Shown in pieces: positions 52,332-60,831 of a DNA stretch of 64,000 nucleotides (position 1 is its first letter; every line of letters begins with the position of its first letter). The notes under the pieces are model-generated. The model did no database searches. It worked only from the letters and a program-made list of their open reading frames with translations, and was not told where the DNA came from. The position numbers and the translations under genes are program-made. The DNA is from Brevibacillus fulvus (lineage in GTDB: Bacteria > Bacillota > Bacilli > Brevibacillales > Brevibacillaceae): NCBI RefSeq assembly GCF_016908525.1, contig NZ_JAFBEB010000013.1, positions 1 to 64,000 on the forward strand. The letters run 5' to 3'.

Positions 52332-54014
52332 TTAATAGTATGTTGTATAGTATTCTCTAATGGCAGCCACTAACCCTTGTGCGATTTTCTCCCGAAATGC
52401 GGGCGACGTTAATTGCGAATTCTCATACGCGTTTGACAAAAAGCCGGTTTCGGTCAAAACAGCGGGCATTTTCGTATTTTTAATGACATAAAATGCCGAT
52501 TTTTTGACCCCTCTGTCGGGAAATTTTGTCGCAGCCAGCAGATGGCGATGGACAATCTCGGCAAATGTTTTGCTGTTGGCATTGTAATAGTAGGTCTCCG
52601 TACCTCTTGCCGATGGCGACGGCGGGAAAGAGTTGGCATGGACGGACAAGAACAGATCAGCGTTTTGTTTGTTGGCGATCTGCACCCGTTGGTCCAAAGT
52701 CAAATAGACGTCTGTCGAACGTGTAGCGACGACTTGAAACTCTTTGTATTGTTTCAACAATTCGACCACCCGGTTGGCCACCTGCAAGTTGTAATCTTTC
52801 TCCACATTCCCCGCTACGCCCGATGCTCCCTGGTCATGTCCGCCATGGCCAGCGTCAACCACAATCAGGAAGCCGGTTTTATGAGGGGCGGGAGCAAAGC
52901 TAATCTGCAAACCGTCTGCGGTTTCTTTCAGGGTGTAGTCGCTCTTTTCCCGCAACTCGATCACGACGCGGACGGTTTGCGGCGAGCTGCTGTATTGGCT
53001 GTAACGAACTTTGGTCACCAACGGCTCTGCGTCCGTCTGTTTTTCATTCGCCTCTTGGTCATCAGTCGCCGTTGTGTCTTCTTCATCCACATCGGTCGCG
53101 TCCACATCGGCATCGTCCGCTTCCAGGGCGCCGTCCGCTTGCAGTTCAGTCGCGGCTTCCTCTTCCGGTTGCTCCACATCCCGCTTCATCTCACTGGACA
53201 GCACGGTTTGCGGCAGATCGAGCACCAGTCGATCCGGTTGTGTCAGCACAAAGTGCTTGGCGCTCACTTGTTTGCTCAGCTGCAAATTCACCGTCTGCCC
53301 ATCAACTTCAAACCCTGTAAATTTGCTCAAACGCTCAATGACCAGCAAGTTGTCTTGCGTTTGCCAGGTCAGTTTGGCATCCAGCAAATCTTCCGCCTCG
53401 TCCAGCGGAACCATCACTTGCGAGTCGATCGTCTTGGCCTCAGGCACCACACTTTGGTCAAATGTCTTTGACCAGCCGACCAGCTCAGCCAACTGCCCGA
53501 TCGGAGCATACCATGAGTCCCCGATCTGATAAAGCTTTGGTTCGAACGTTACCTTTTCGTCATTCACCTGAATCCCGATCGACGGATTGGCCAAAACCGT
53601 ACGCGAATCGTTGTCCCAGCCGACATTGCAGCCGAGTGCCTCTCCCACAAAGCGAAGCGGCAACAGCATTCGTTGATTATGTATCATTGGTGGTGTTTCC
53701 AGCTGTACCGCTTTGCCATTCAAGGTTGCCTTGGTGCTGTTCAGCCGCAACTGCAGCCGGCTATTTTGCCGCTCGATCGTCGCTGTCTCTGTCGAAGGGT
53801 CCCATTGCACGTCAGCTCCCAGACTTTCCGCAATGATGCGCACCGGAACCATCGTTCGGCCCTGAACCAACAGCGGGGGCACTTCTGGCACGACCGTCTT
53901 CCCTTCAATCATCAGGTTGACGGCATCTCCCGCCGGTTTTGCCGCCGCTGATGACAATTGCGGCACCAGCAATGACATTGCACAGAAAAGCAGCGCTACT
54001 ATGATCTTTCTCAT
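52332..54014 (-). CDS. N-acetylmuramoyl-L-alanine amidase (Amidase_3) with wall-binding N domains
   Basis: A 560-residue secreted hydrolase that cuts the amide bond between muramic acid and the stem peptide. Signal peptide (1-24), copper_amine_oxidase_N-type domain(s) (about 34-235; VQGRTMVPVRIIAESLGADV), an AMIN-like domain (about 240-380) split by a very acidic insert of about 55 residues, and the Amidase_3 domain (about 385-560). Zinc ligands: VDAGHGGHDQG, GNVEKDYN, LSVHANSF; catalytic Glu in VLTETGFLSN. ATG 54014 follows GGGAGG. It is operonic with the GerM lipoprotein. Confidence 0.92.
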   Translation of the reverse strand: MRKIIVALLFCAMSLLVPQLSSAAAKPAGDAVNLMIEGKTVVPEVPPLLVQGRTMVPVRIIAESLGADVQWDPSTETATIERQNSRLQLRLNSTKATLNGKAVQLETPPMIHNQRMLLPLRFVGEALGCNVGWDNDSRTVLANPSIGIQVNDEKVTFEPKLYQIGDSWYAPIGQLAELVGWSKTFDQSVVPEAKTIDSQVMVPLDEAEDLLDAKLTWQTQDNLLVIERLSKFTGFEVDGQTVNLQLSKQVSAKHFVLTQPDRLVLDLPQTVLSSEMKRDVEQPEEEAATELQADGALEADDADVDATDVDEEDTTATDDQEANEKQTDAEPLVTKVRYSQYSSSPQTVRVVIELREKSDYTLKETADGLQISFAPAPHKTGFLIVVDAGHGGHDQGASGVAGNVEKDYNLQVANRVVELLKQYKEFQVVATRSTDVYLTLDQRVQIANKQNADLFLSVHANSFPPSPSARGTETYYYNANSKTFAEIVHRHLLAATKFPDRGVKKSAFYVIKNTKMPAVLTETGFLSNAYENSQLTSPAFREKIAQGLVAAIREYYTTYY

Positions 54015-54143
54015 CCTGTCCTCCCTTGTTTGATTCATTTTGTGTAAGCACCGTGACAGGCAGCTTTGTACATAGAATTAGACGCTGTTTGTCCGCGAAA
54101 GTTTATAGTCAATTTGCACTAAATTCTACATCCTTCTACAAAA

Positions 54144-54872
54144 TTAGCGCTCACGCAGCTTTACGTAGAACGTGTCGGGACCGGTTGGAATAAAACTGCC
54201 ACCCTTCGGTTCAATGCTGACCGCAATATCCTCGACTTGATGAATCGTCCCTCCGTGAAAATAAAGATGCGAAATCTGTCCGTTCCATTGCAATACGCCG
54301 GCCTTCAAACGATTATTCCGGATAATGAACCAGACTTGATAATCCTTTTCGCGTAAAGGAGCAAGCCCTTCCGCCAAAAACAGGATTTCCTCCGAATCAT
54401 CATTGACCCAAACATACCCTTTTGCCTGATTGGGCGGGGTTGTCACAGCCAAATGCAGCACCGTTCGCGGATCATTGACAATTTTTCCGCCTTGCCAGCT
54501 CTCCCGCTCTCCCCTATCCTGCTGAACAGGCGCGGGCGAGTAGACAGTTGCGGCGACGAGCAAAATGAGCATCAGTCCGAAGCTTGCCGCCGGATAGAAC
54601 GGTTTGCGCCAAAACCGGCGCGCCCAACCGCTGCGCTCAGCTTTTCTATGTTCAGCCGCTATTGACGCTAACAATCTGTCTTTCAATTCCGGCGACGGTC
54701 CTGGCTCGCTTGTGTTCTCCTGCAAAAGCGACTCCCACTGTTTGCAAACGGCGGCACATGTTTCGCAGTCGGGAAGATGCCCGCTGAACAGACTGGACTC
54801 CGGCCCCGTCATTTGTCCCAAAACAAATCTGACCACATCTTCTTCCCGCCAATGGCAATATGTGTTACTCAC
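54144..54872 (-). CDS. Zinc-binding transmembrane anti-sigma factor (RskA-like)
   Basis: A 242-residue regulator of the upstream ECF sigma factor. The N-terminal ZAS domain has the HLPDCETC (H-x3-C-x2-C) motif at about 30-37, one membrane helix follows at about 96-113 (FGLMLILLVAATVY), then an extracytoplasmic RskA-type domain (YVWVNDDSEEILFLAEGLAP; YQVWFIIRNNRLKAGVLQ). The GTG at 54872 overlaps the sigma stop by eight bases, giving translational coupling. GTG 54884 is an alternative start. The signal it senses is unknown. Confidence 0.87.
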   Translation of the reverse strand: MSNTYCHWREEDVVRFVLGQMTGPESSLFSGHLPDCETCAAVCKQWESLLQENTSEPGPSPELKDRLLASIAAEHRKAERSGWARRFWRKPFYPAASFGLMLILLVAATVYSPAPVQQDRGERESWQGGKIVNDPRTVLHLAVTTPPNQAKGYVWVNDDSEEILFLAEGLAPLREKDYQVWFIIRNNRLKAGVLQWNGQISHLYFHGGTIHQVEDIAVSIEPKGGSFIPTGPDTFYVKLRER

Positions 54873-55458
54873 CTTTTTTCGCACCCCCTGATTGCTCCAG
54901 CCATCCCATCTGGCACAATTGTTTCCTGACATTTTGCAAGCCGTAACGAATCAGCGATTTGACCGTCCCCAACGGCCGCCCCATTCGTTCGGCAACTTCC
55001 TGATGGGTGCGCGATTGAAAATAGACCCGATAGACCGCCTCTCGCTGCGGCGAAGGAATATTTTGGATCGCTCGCTGCAAAGCTTCCCGATTCAGCCGGG
55101 CGATCGCTTTCTCCTCTGTTTCAAACGGTTCGGTTTGCCATTCTCGCTCGCTTCCCGCGTTTTCCTCAAGCACCCGGTTCTTCCGCTTGCGCAAGCGATC
55201 CAGCGAACGGGTCCGTGTCTTGACAGCCAGCCACGCTTCAACCGAGCCGCGGGCGGGATCAAATTGATCCGCTTTTCGATATACTTCCAAAAACACATCG
55301 TGACAAATATCTTCCGCTTCCATCCGATCTTCCACTACCCGCATGGCAATCTGAAAAACCAGGGAAACATATCGCTCATAAAACTGTTCAAAAGCCGTAA
55401 TGGAGCCGCGTTTGATTTCTTCCAACAAATCGACTGCCTCATCTCGCGACTGAGACAC
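54865..55458 (-). CDS. ECF-family RNA polymerase sigma factor
   Basis: A 197-residue group 4 sigma factor. Region 2 spans about 20-95 (FEQFYERYVSLVFQIAMRVV; AEDICHDVFLEVYRKADQFD) and region 4 about 128-185 (NIPSPQREAVYRVYFQSRTH; ERMGRPLGTVKSLIRYGLQN). Released by the membrane anti-sigma factor. It resembles the SigK/RskA group. GTG 55458 is eight bases after GGAGG; TTG 55461 is also possible. Confidence 0.92.
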   Translation of the reverse strand: MSQSRDEAVDLLEEIKRGSITAFEQFYERYVSLVFQIAMRVVEDRMEAEDICHDVFLEVYRKADQFDPARGSVEAWLAVKTRTRSLDRLRKRKNRVLEENAGSEREWQTEPFETEEKAIARLNREALQRAIQNIPSPQREAVYRVYFQSRTHQEVAERMGRPLGTVKSLIRYGLQNVRKQLCQMGWLEQSGGAKKGE

Positions 55459-55502
55459 CAAAATCTCCTCCCGTTCCTCGACGTCCCCTCTCTCTATGAA
55501 AT

Positions 55503-55540
55503 AGCAAATTTTGCTTCCATTTTGAAGTTTTTTTCAAAAT
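55503..55540. promoter_or_regulatory. Two palindromes between the ECF sigma and NEW3 genes
   Basis: AGCAAATTTTGCT (55503-55515) and ATTTTGAA-N6-TTCAAAAT (55519-55540), both perfect, in the 155-base divergent region. They may be operators. I could not assign a convincing SigA or ECF promoter here. Confidence 0.45.
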
Positions 55541-55613
55541 CGATAAATCCAAACCGATCTTCCCATCGTACTCCAAACAGATACAACATTTTCATGCCAA
55601 GGGGGATTATTCG

Positions 55614-56765
55614 ATGAAAAGGATCTGGAACAAAGCTCCACTTTTCCTTATCTTGATGCTGGCGCTTGTCGCCGCCGCTGCTACCCATACGTATGCGGCA
55701 CAGTCATTCTCTTTGTATACGCCTTATCCAAGCATCACCGTGACGCCGGGCGAATCGATCAACTTTTCCGTCGATGTCTTAAACAACAGCAGCGATATTG
55801 CCGAGAGCGACCTGCAAGTCACCGGACTGCCCGCGAACTGGGAAGCCGAATTGAGCGCAGACGGCTGGAGTGTCCAGCAGATCGCCGTTAAGCCAAACAG
55901 CAGTCAAACCTTGACCATGCAAGTCGATGTGCCGCTGCAAGTGGACAAAGGCACATACCATTTCCAGCTGGTGGCGGGCGGAAGAGCTTCCTTGCCGCTA
56001 TCCGTGACGGTCTCCGAGCAAGGCACCTATAAAACCGAGCTGACCTCTGATCAACCGAATATGGAAGGACACGCCGGCTCCACTTTCAACTATCAGACCA
56101 CCCTGCGCAACCGGACGGCGGAAAAGCAGCTGTACGCCTTGACAGCCGAAGCTCCGCAAGGCTGGGATGTCCAATTCAAAGTAGATGGAAAAGCCGTCTC
56201 CTCGGCCAATGTCGACGCCAACGGCACACGCGACATTTCGATTGATATTACGCCACCGGAAAAAGTAAAGTCGGGCAGCTACAAAATCCCGATCAAAGCA
56301 GCCACCAACTCGACGACAGCTTCGACAGAATTGGAAGCGGTCATCACTGGCTCGTACGACCTGGAAGTGACGACGCCATCCGGTTTGTTAAGCACTGACG
56401 TAACCGCCGGCGACGAGAAAAAACTCCAGCTGTCGATCAACAATACGGGAACAGCGGATTTGCATGACATCTCCTTGAGTTCCAGCGCTCCCGCAAACTG
56501 GGAGGTTACCTTTGAACCAAGCAAAATCACCAAACTGGAGGCCGGAAAATCGGCGGAAGTAACCGCTACGCTCAAAGCGGATAACAAAGCGATCGCCGGT
56601 GATTATGTAGTCAACGTATCTGCTTCTGCGCCGGAAGCTTCCTCGGAAGCCCAGTTCCGCATCGCGGTCCAAACATCGGTACTTTGGGGCTGGCTGGGCG
56701 TGCTGATCATTGTCGCCGTGATCGCCGGTGTCTATTATTTGTTCCGCACTTACGGGAGGAGATAG
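55614..56765 (+). CDS. NEW3-domain membrane-anchored surface protein
   Basis: A 383-residue exported protein. Signal peptide (about 1-28, ending AAATHTYAA), three Ig-like NEW3/alpha-galactosidase-associated domains (about 38-130, 140-235, 245-350; each with the PANWE/PQGWD-type motif as in GLPANWEAEL, APQGWDVQF, APANWEVTF), a C-terminal membrane helix (about 357-376) and a short basic tail FRTYGRR. It lies three bases before an ABC-2 ATPase gene, so it is probably an extracellular partner of that exporter. Function unknown. Confidence 0.85.
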   Translation: MKRIWNKAPLFLILMLALVAAAATHTYAAQSFSLYTPYPSITVTPGESINFSVDVLNNSSDIAESDLQVTGLPANWEAELSADGWSVQQIAVKPNSSQTLTMQVDVPLQVDKGTYHFQLVAGGRASLPLSVTVSEQGTYKTELTSDQPNMEGHAGSTFNYQTTLRNRTAEKQLYALTAEAPQGWDVQFKVDGKAVSSANVDANGTRDISIDITPPEKVKSGSYKIPIKAATNSTTASTELEAVITGSYDLEVTTPSGLLSTDVTAGDEKKLQLSINNTGTADLHDISLSSSAPANWEVTFEPSKITKLEAGKSAEVTATLKADNKAIAGDYVVNVSASAPEASSEAQFRIAVQTSVLWGWLGVLIIVAVIAGVYYLFRTYGRR

Positions 56766-56768
56766 ACG

Positions 56769-57731
56769 ATGGACCAGCACGTTATCGAATTGGAAAAGCT
56801 GACCAAAGTTTACGGCGATTACACAGCGGTTGATCAGCTCTCGCTAATGATTCGCCGCGGGGAAATTTTCGGCTTGCTGGGGCCGAACGGAGCCGGAAAA
56901 TCAACCACCATCCTCATGATGATGGGCTTGACGGAGCCGACGTCCGGCACGGTTCGGGTGTGTGGATATGATTCCACCCGCAATCCGCTGTCCGTCAAGC
57001 AAAGAGTCGGTTACCTGCCGGACGATGTCGGCTTTTACGAAGAATTAAGCGGACTGGAAAACTTGCTGTATACCGCCCGCTTGAACAAAATGTCGCGCGA
57101 AATGGCTGTGGAGCGGGCCACCGCTTTGCTGCGACGGGTCGGGCTGGAGGAAGCGTCCGGCAAAAAGGCGGGCACCTACTCCCGCGGGATGCGGCAAAGA
57201 TTGGGTCTGGCCGATGTGCTGATCAAGCAGCCCGAGGTGATTATACTCGATGAGCCTACATTGGGTATCGATCCTGAGGGTGTACGGGAGTTTTTGCAGC
57301 TGATCCAGGAACTTAGCCGGGATGAACAGATCACCGTGCTGTTGTCATCGCATCATTTGCATCAGGTTCAGCAAATTTGCGACCGCGTCGGTCTGTTTGT
57401 CGGCGGGCGCCTGTTGGCGGTCGGGACGGTCTCGCAGCTGTCCCAACAACTCTTTGCGGAAGAACCGTTTTTGATTGAGCTGCATGTCCAGCCGGGCAGC
57501 ACCGCTCTCTACAAAAAACTGCTGGAGCTTCCGGAAGTGTCGCGGATCGAACGGGTGGACGCCAATCGCTGGCGCCTGTCCTGCACAGCCAATATCGCTC
57601 CCGCTTTGACGCAGCTGATTGTCTCCAGCGGCGAACAGCTGCATTCCCTGACCGAAAAACAATATGGCCTCGATGAGATTTATCATCGCTATTTTGCAGG
57701 GAGGGATTCCGATGTTCGAAAAATGGCGTAA
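56769..57731 (+). CDS. ABC-2 type transporter ATP-binding protein
   Basis: A 320-residue ATPase of the drug/antibiotic/copper (NatA/CcmA/NosF-like) exporter class. Walker [10 protein letters not shown] (about 38-46), signature [15 protein letters not shown], Walker [17 protein letters not shown]-loop [12 protein letters not shown]. The signature is SRGM rather than SGGQ, as in other NatA-type proteins. GGGAGGAG precedes the ATG. Overlaps the permease gene by 20 bases. Confidence 0.93.
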   Translation: MDQHVIELEKLTKVYGDYTAVDQLSLMIRRGEIFGLLGPNGAGKSTTILMMMGLTEPTSGTVRVCGYDSTRNPLSVKQRVGYLPDDVGFYEELSGLENLLYTARLNKMSREMAVERATALLRRVGLEEASGKKAGTYSRGMRQRLGLADVLIKQPEVIILDEPTLGIDPEGVREFLQLIQELSRDEQITVLLSSHHLHQVQQICDRVGLFVGGRLLAVGTVSQLSQQLFAEEPFLIELHVQPGSTALYKKLLELPEVSRIERVDANRWRLSCTANIAPALTQLIVSSGEQLHSLTEKQYGLDEIYHRYFAGRDSDVRKMA

Positions 57732-58698
57732 CCGTAATGACGCCAAAGTGTTTCATCCGTTTTGGGTGATCGTGCAAAAGGAAGTCGCCGATCATGTGCA
57801 CAGCTGGCGGTTTTTGATTCTCGTCGGCTTGCTGATGCTGACCTGCATCGGCTCGCTTTATACGGCGATGACCACGATTCGCACGGCGGTACCGCAGGAT
57901 GATTCGCTCAACTCCTTCCTTTTTTTAAAACTGTTTACCGTATCTGATGGCACGTTGCCGCCGTTTATTACCTTTATCGGCTTTTTGGGACCGCTGCTCG
58001 GCATCGGGATGGGCTTTGATGCGATCAACGCCGAGCGCAACAAAGGGACTTTGAGCCGACTGATCTCGCAGCCGATTTATCGCGATTATGTCCTGAATGC
58101 AAAATTCACTGCTGCGCTGCTTGTTATCAGTGTGCTGCTGTTTGGACTCGGGCTGCTGGTAATGGGGCTGGGGTTGCTGGCAATCGGTATTCCGCCAAGT
58201 CCGGAAGAATTTTGGCGAATGATCTTCTTCTTGCTGCTGAGCATCGTCTATATCGCCTTTTGGCTCAATTTATCGATCCTCTGCTCGGTACGCTTTAAGC
58301 AGGCTGCTACGTCAGCCTTGTCCAGTATCGCTGTCTGGATTTTTTTCAGTGTCTTTTTTTCGCTGATCATACGCCTAGTCGCCAATATTGCCGCGCCGAC
58401 CGAGGTGGCTACGGAGGAGACTGCGGTCGCCTATCAGCAGTTCATTCAAAATCTGTCGCGTTTGTCGCCCAGTCAGCTGTTTAGCGATGCGACTACAACG
58501 ATGCTCACACCGTCTGTGCGCAGTTTGGGCCCGTTGACAATGGAGCAGATTTACGGGGCGATTCCGAGTCCTTTGCCGCTCGGACAGAGCCTTTTGCTCG
58601 TCTGGCCGCAAGTGACCGGCTTGCTGGCTGCCACATTGCTCTGCTTTGCGCTTTCCTACTATCTGTTTATGCGCCAGGAAATTCGTTCCCGCTCCTAA
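57712..58698 (+). CDS. ABC-2 type transporter permease
   Basis: A 328-residue membrane protein with six predicted helices and a long extracytoplasmic loop between the first two. The ABC-2 motif [24 protein letters not shown] (about 104-127, quoted in part: [16 protein letters not shown]) precedes the second helix. ATG 57712 follows GGGAGGG; 16 upstream residues read through from the ATPase gene are excluded. With the ATPase and NEW3 protein it forms a three-gene operon. The substrate is unknown. Confidence 0.9.
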   Translation: MFEKWRNRNDAKVFHPFWVIVQKEVADHVHSWRFLILVGLLMLTCIGSLYTAMTTIRTAVPQDDSLNSFLFLKLFTVSDGTLPPFITFIGFLGPLLGIGMGFDAINAERNKGTLSRLISQPIYRDYVLNAKFTAALLVISVLLFGLGLLVMGLGLLAIGIPPSPEEFWRMIFFLLLSIVYIAFWLNLSILCSVRFKQAATSALSSIAVWIFFSVFFSLIIRLVANIAAPTEVATEETAVAYQQFIQNLSRLSPSQLFSDATTTMLTPSVRSLGPLTMEQIYGAIPSPLPLGQSLLLVWPQVTGLLAATLLCFALSYYLFMRQEIRSRS

Positions 58699-58778
58699 TC
58701 AACGCTGGCGGACTCTTGCCCCGTTTGAATGGATGGTTCTGGCCTCGGTCTGGCATCCGCCGAGGCAGGCGCTGTTTT

Positions 58779-58807
58779 TTGACTTTGCCGAAAAAAACGT
58801 GTATGAT
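58779..58807 (+). promoter_or_regulatory. Pirin gene promoter
   Basis: -35 TTGACT (58779-58784), 17-base spacer, -10 TATGAT (58802-58807). Confidence 0.75.
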
Positions 58808-58819
58808 TACTTCATTAAA

Positions 58820-58832
58820 GTTAGTGACTAAC
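58820..58832. promoter_or_regulatory. Palindromic operator at the pirin transcription start
   Basis: Perfect 13-base palindrome GTTAGTGACTAAC beginning 13 bases after the -10, so it covers the expected start site. It resembles small MarR/DUF24-type operators; no such regulator is adjacent. Confidence 0.6.
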
Positions 58833-58848
58833 ATTTCGGGAGGTCGTT

Positions 58849-59679
58849 ATGCAGCAGCGCACAATACGCTATGTGAAAACCGTAGCTTTTCAACAAAACA
58901 GCCCGCTTCATCGCAATGGCTTTATTCTCGAGCCCGGTCGTTTTGCCGAACATGATCCTTTTCTGTTTCTTGCTGAAGACATTTTTCAAAAGGGGACTTT
59001 TGCCCGACACCCGCATCGGGGCATTGAAACCGTCACATATGTAATTGAAGGAACGCTGGAGCATTTCGACAGCCATATCGGATACGGAAAGCTGGAACCC
59101 GGCGATGTGCAATGGATGACGGCGGGCAGAGGCGTTATTCATAAAGAAGATCCGGCACCTGGGACCACCGTTCGCAGTCTGCAGCTTTGGGTCAATTTGC
59201 CGCGAGCTTACAAAATGACCGAACCTCGTTATCAAAACTTGAAAAGCGCCGAGATGCCTGTGCGCCAGGAAGAAGGAGCGCTGGTCCGTGTGTTTGCCGG
59301 CTCCTCGAAGGATGTGCGTGCCGATACGCTTACCTATGTACCCGTAACGATGGTGGAAATCATCGCGGAACCCGGGGCCACGATTACGCAAGATTTGCCC
59401 GGGAGCTATACAGGCTTTCTCTACATTTTGCAAGGCAGCGGAACGTTCGGAGCAGAGGAGACGTCAGGAAGCGCCGGTCAAGCTTTGTTCCTCGCCGAAG
59501 CCAATCCCGATGAGAGCAGCGAACTTAAAATTACTGCAAAGGAAAAACTGCGTCTGTTGCTTTATGCGGGCGAACCGCTGCACGAACCGATCGCCGCCTA
59601 CGGTCCTTTTGTGATGAATACCGAGGAAGAAATTCGCCAGGCCATTGCCGATTACCAAAACGGAACGTTTGGGGAATAA
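58849..59679 (+). CDS. Pirin family protein
   Basis: A 276-residue bicupin. The N-terminal cupin has the metal-binding HPHRGIETVTYVIEG (about 50-64) and the HFDS segment, with the TAGRGVIHKE motif (about 87-96) and VRSLQLWVNLP. A pirin C-terminal domain follows. Some pirins have quercetin 2,3-dioxygenase activity, and others act as redox-responsive regulators. It is monocistronic with its own promoter, operator-like palindrome and terminator. Confidence 0.93.
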   Translation: MQQRTIRYVKTVAFQQNSPLHRNGFILEPGRFAEHDPFLFLAEDIFQKGTFARHPHRGIETVTYVIEGTLEHFDSHIGYGKLEPGDVQWMTAGRGVIHKEDPAPGTTVRSLQLWVNLPRAYKMTEPRYQNLKSAEMPVRQEEGALVRVFAGSSKDVRADTLTYVPVTMVEIIAEPGATITQDLPGSYTGFLYILQGSGTFGAEETSGSAGQALFLAEANPDESSELKITAKEKLRLLLYAGEPLHEPIAAYGPFVMNTEEEIRQAIADYQNGTFGE

Positions 59680-59700
59680 TGCTTTTTTCCTTTTCAGATC

Positions 59701-59736
59701 AGGTCAACCTTGTTTCGGTTGGCCTTTGTTTTTTTT
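59701..59736 (+). terminator. Pirin gene terminator
   Basis: GGTCAACC / GGTTGGCC stem (one G-U) followed by TTTGTTTTTTTT. Confidence 0.85.
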
Positions 59737-59879
59737 CTGGCGAAAACGTCACTGGGACATGTCACAAATCAAGGTCCTCAATTGTCTAAGTGATTGAACA
59801 GACAGAAAGGGAACGCGCTGCGCTGGCATTGACGGAAACCGTAACGCTCATTTCTGAAGCAGGTTGCTGTATCCGTCCT

Positions 59880-59912
59880 GAAAAAAGAAAAGAGCACTTG
59901 TCGAGTGCTCTC
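59880..59912 (-). terminator. Terminator of the 60600-59924 gene pair
   Basis: Minus strand GAGCACT / AGTGCTC stem (59910-59892) then TTTTCTTTTTT. Confidence 0.85.
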
Positions 59913-59923
59913 TTGAAAGACGC

Positions 59924-60334
59924 TCACTGCTTATGTTGTTGCATAAATTGCTTCAGCAGTCCGCTCAATGCCGGATTCTTCAGTACCTCAGCCAAATTCG
60001 ACTGATTTACCTGTGGCAACAATGCACGCAATTGCGGCATGAGCGGCGCGAGTTGTTCCACAGGCAGGTTCGCCGCAGTTTGCCGTTGTGTTTCCGGCAC
60101 AGACGAGACTCGTTTACTTGGCCGACGAGAAAACAGACGGGTTCGCCGTCGCGGACGTTCTTTCAGTCCATCCAACATTTCCTTGACCTCACTGATCTCC
60201 TGACGGACAGCGCTGACTTCCCGCAGCAGTTGTTCATACGATTGCTGATTCGATTTCGCCAGTTGATTGACCCACTCATTCACCTTGGGTTGCGAAGGAG
60301 CTTTTTTTCGTTTCGGCTTCGGTTTAATGGCCAA
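59924..60334 (-). CDS. Small basic protein of unknown function
   Basis: A 136-residue protein I do not recognise. A very basic N terminus (IKPKPKRKKAPSQPK), a predicted coiled coil (about 22-60, YEQLLREVSAVRQEISEVKE), a basic region RPRRRTRLFSRRPSKR (about 61-76), and a helical C terminus (LAPLMPQLRALLPQVNQ ... LLKQFMQQ). It lies eight bases after the 60343 gene and ends at a terminator. The charge pattern suggests a nucleic-acid- or spore-associated role, but that is only inference. Confidence 0.7.
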   Translation of the reverse strand: MAIKPKPKRKKAPSQPKVNEWVNQLAKSNQQSYEQLLREVSAVRQEISEVKEMLDGLKERPRRRTRLFSRRPSKRVSSVPETQRQTAANLPVEQLAPLMPQLRALLPQVNQSNLAEVLKNPALSGLLKQFMQQHKQ

Positions 60335-60342
60335 TCACCTCC

Positions 60343-60600
60343 TTATCTCGAACGGCGTCGCAACTGATTGATATCGTCAGCTTTTACTCCTTTTTTCGCC
60401 AATTTATTCATCAAGCTACCGACACTTTCCGTCCTGGACATACTGCGAAAACGCGCCACAAACTCATTTAACTCCTGTTCGCTAAAATGCTTGCCCGATT
60501 TTCGGCCCAAATCGCGGAAAACTTCTTTCAGGCCTGAGTCGGAACGCAGCTTTTCCTTGGGCACAGAACTGAGAATTGACATAATCTTGCTGATATCCAC
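60343..60600 (-). CDS. Small protein, possibly stage VI sporulation protein F-like
   Basis: An 85-residue soluble helical protein. Its layout (an N-terminal helix, LKEVFRDLGRKSGKHFSEQE, FVARFRSM, then VKADDINQL) resembles SpoVIF/YjcC, a mother-cell protein that influences late sporulation. The similarity is by pattern only and not certain. GAGGAG precedes the ATG. It is first of a two-gene operon with 59924. Confidence 0.65.
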   Translation of the reverse strand: MDISKIMSILSSVPKEKLRSDSGLKEVFRDLGRKSGKHFSEQELNEFVARFRSMSRTESVGSLMNKLAKKGVKADDINQLRRRSR

Positions 60601-60752
60601 AACAAACTCCTCCTTGGCAACTACTTGTTCTCTTTACTTTATGTCAAACAAGTAGTAGAGGATTGGTCTGTTGTCCGTAAGCCGCTCACCTATTTCTTGA
60701 AACAACCGCTTTTTTGCTGATGATTGGGCGCTTTACACCAGGGGATGGCCGG

Positions 60753-60788
60753 CACGAAAAAAGGCTGCCGAAATAGATTCGACAGCCT
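60753..60788 (-). terminator. Terminator of the oligopeptide-binding gene
   Basis: Minus strand AAGGCTGTCGAA / TTCGGCAGCCTT (one mismatch) then TTTTTCG. Confidence 0.85.
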
Positions 60789-60831
60789 TGCTGTATGCCT
60801 GGCTCAATAACTTCAAAAGCCAAGCCGTTGA

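Noticed and set aside
52542-53471. 309-codon plus-strand frame opposite the amidase gene
   Set aside because: It is antisense to a well-supported multidomain enzyme and has no ribosome site or recognisable domain.
59790-60005. 71-codon frame between pirin and the 59924 gene
   Set aside because: No ribosome site, and it runs through the terminator at 59880-59912 and into the opposite gene.
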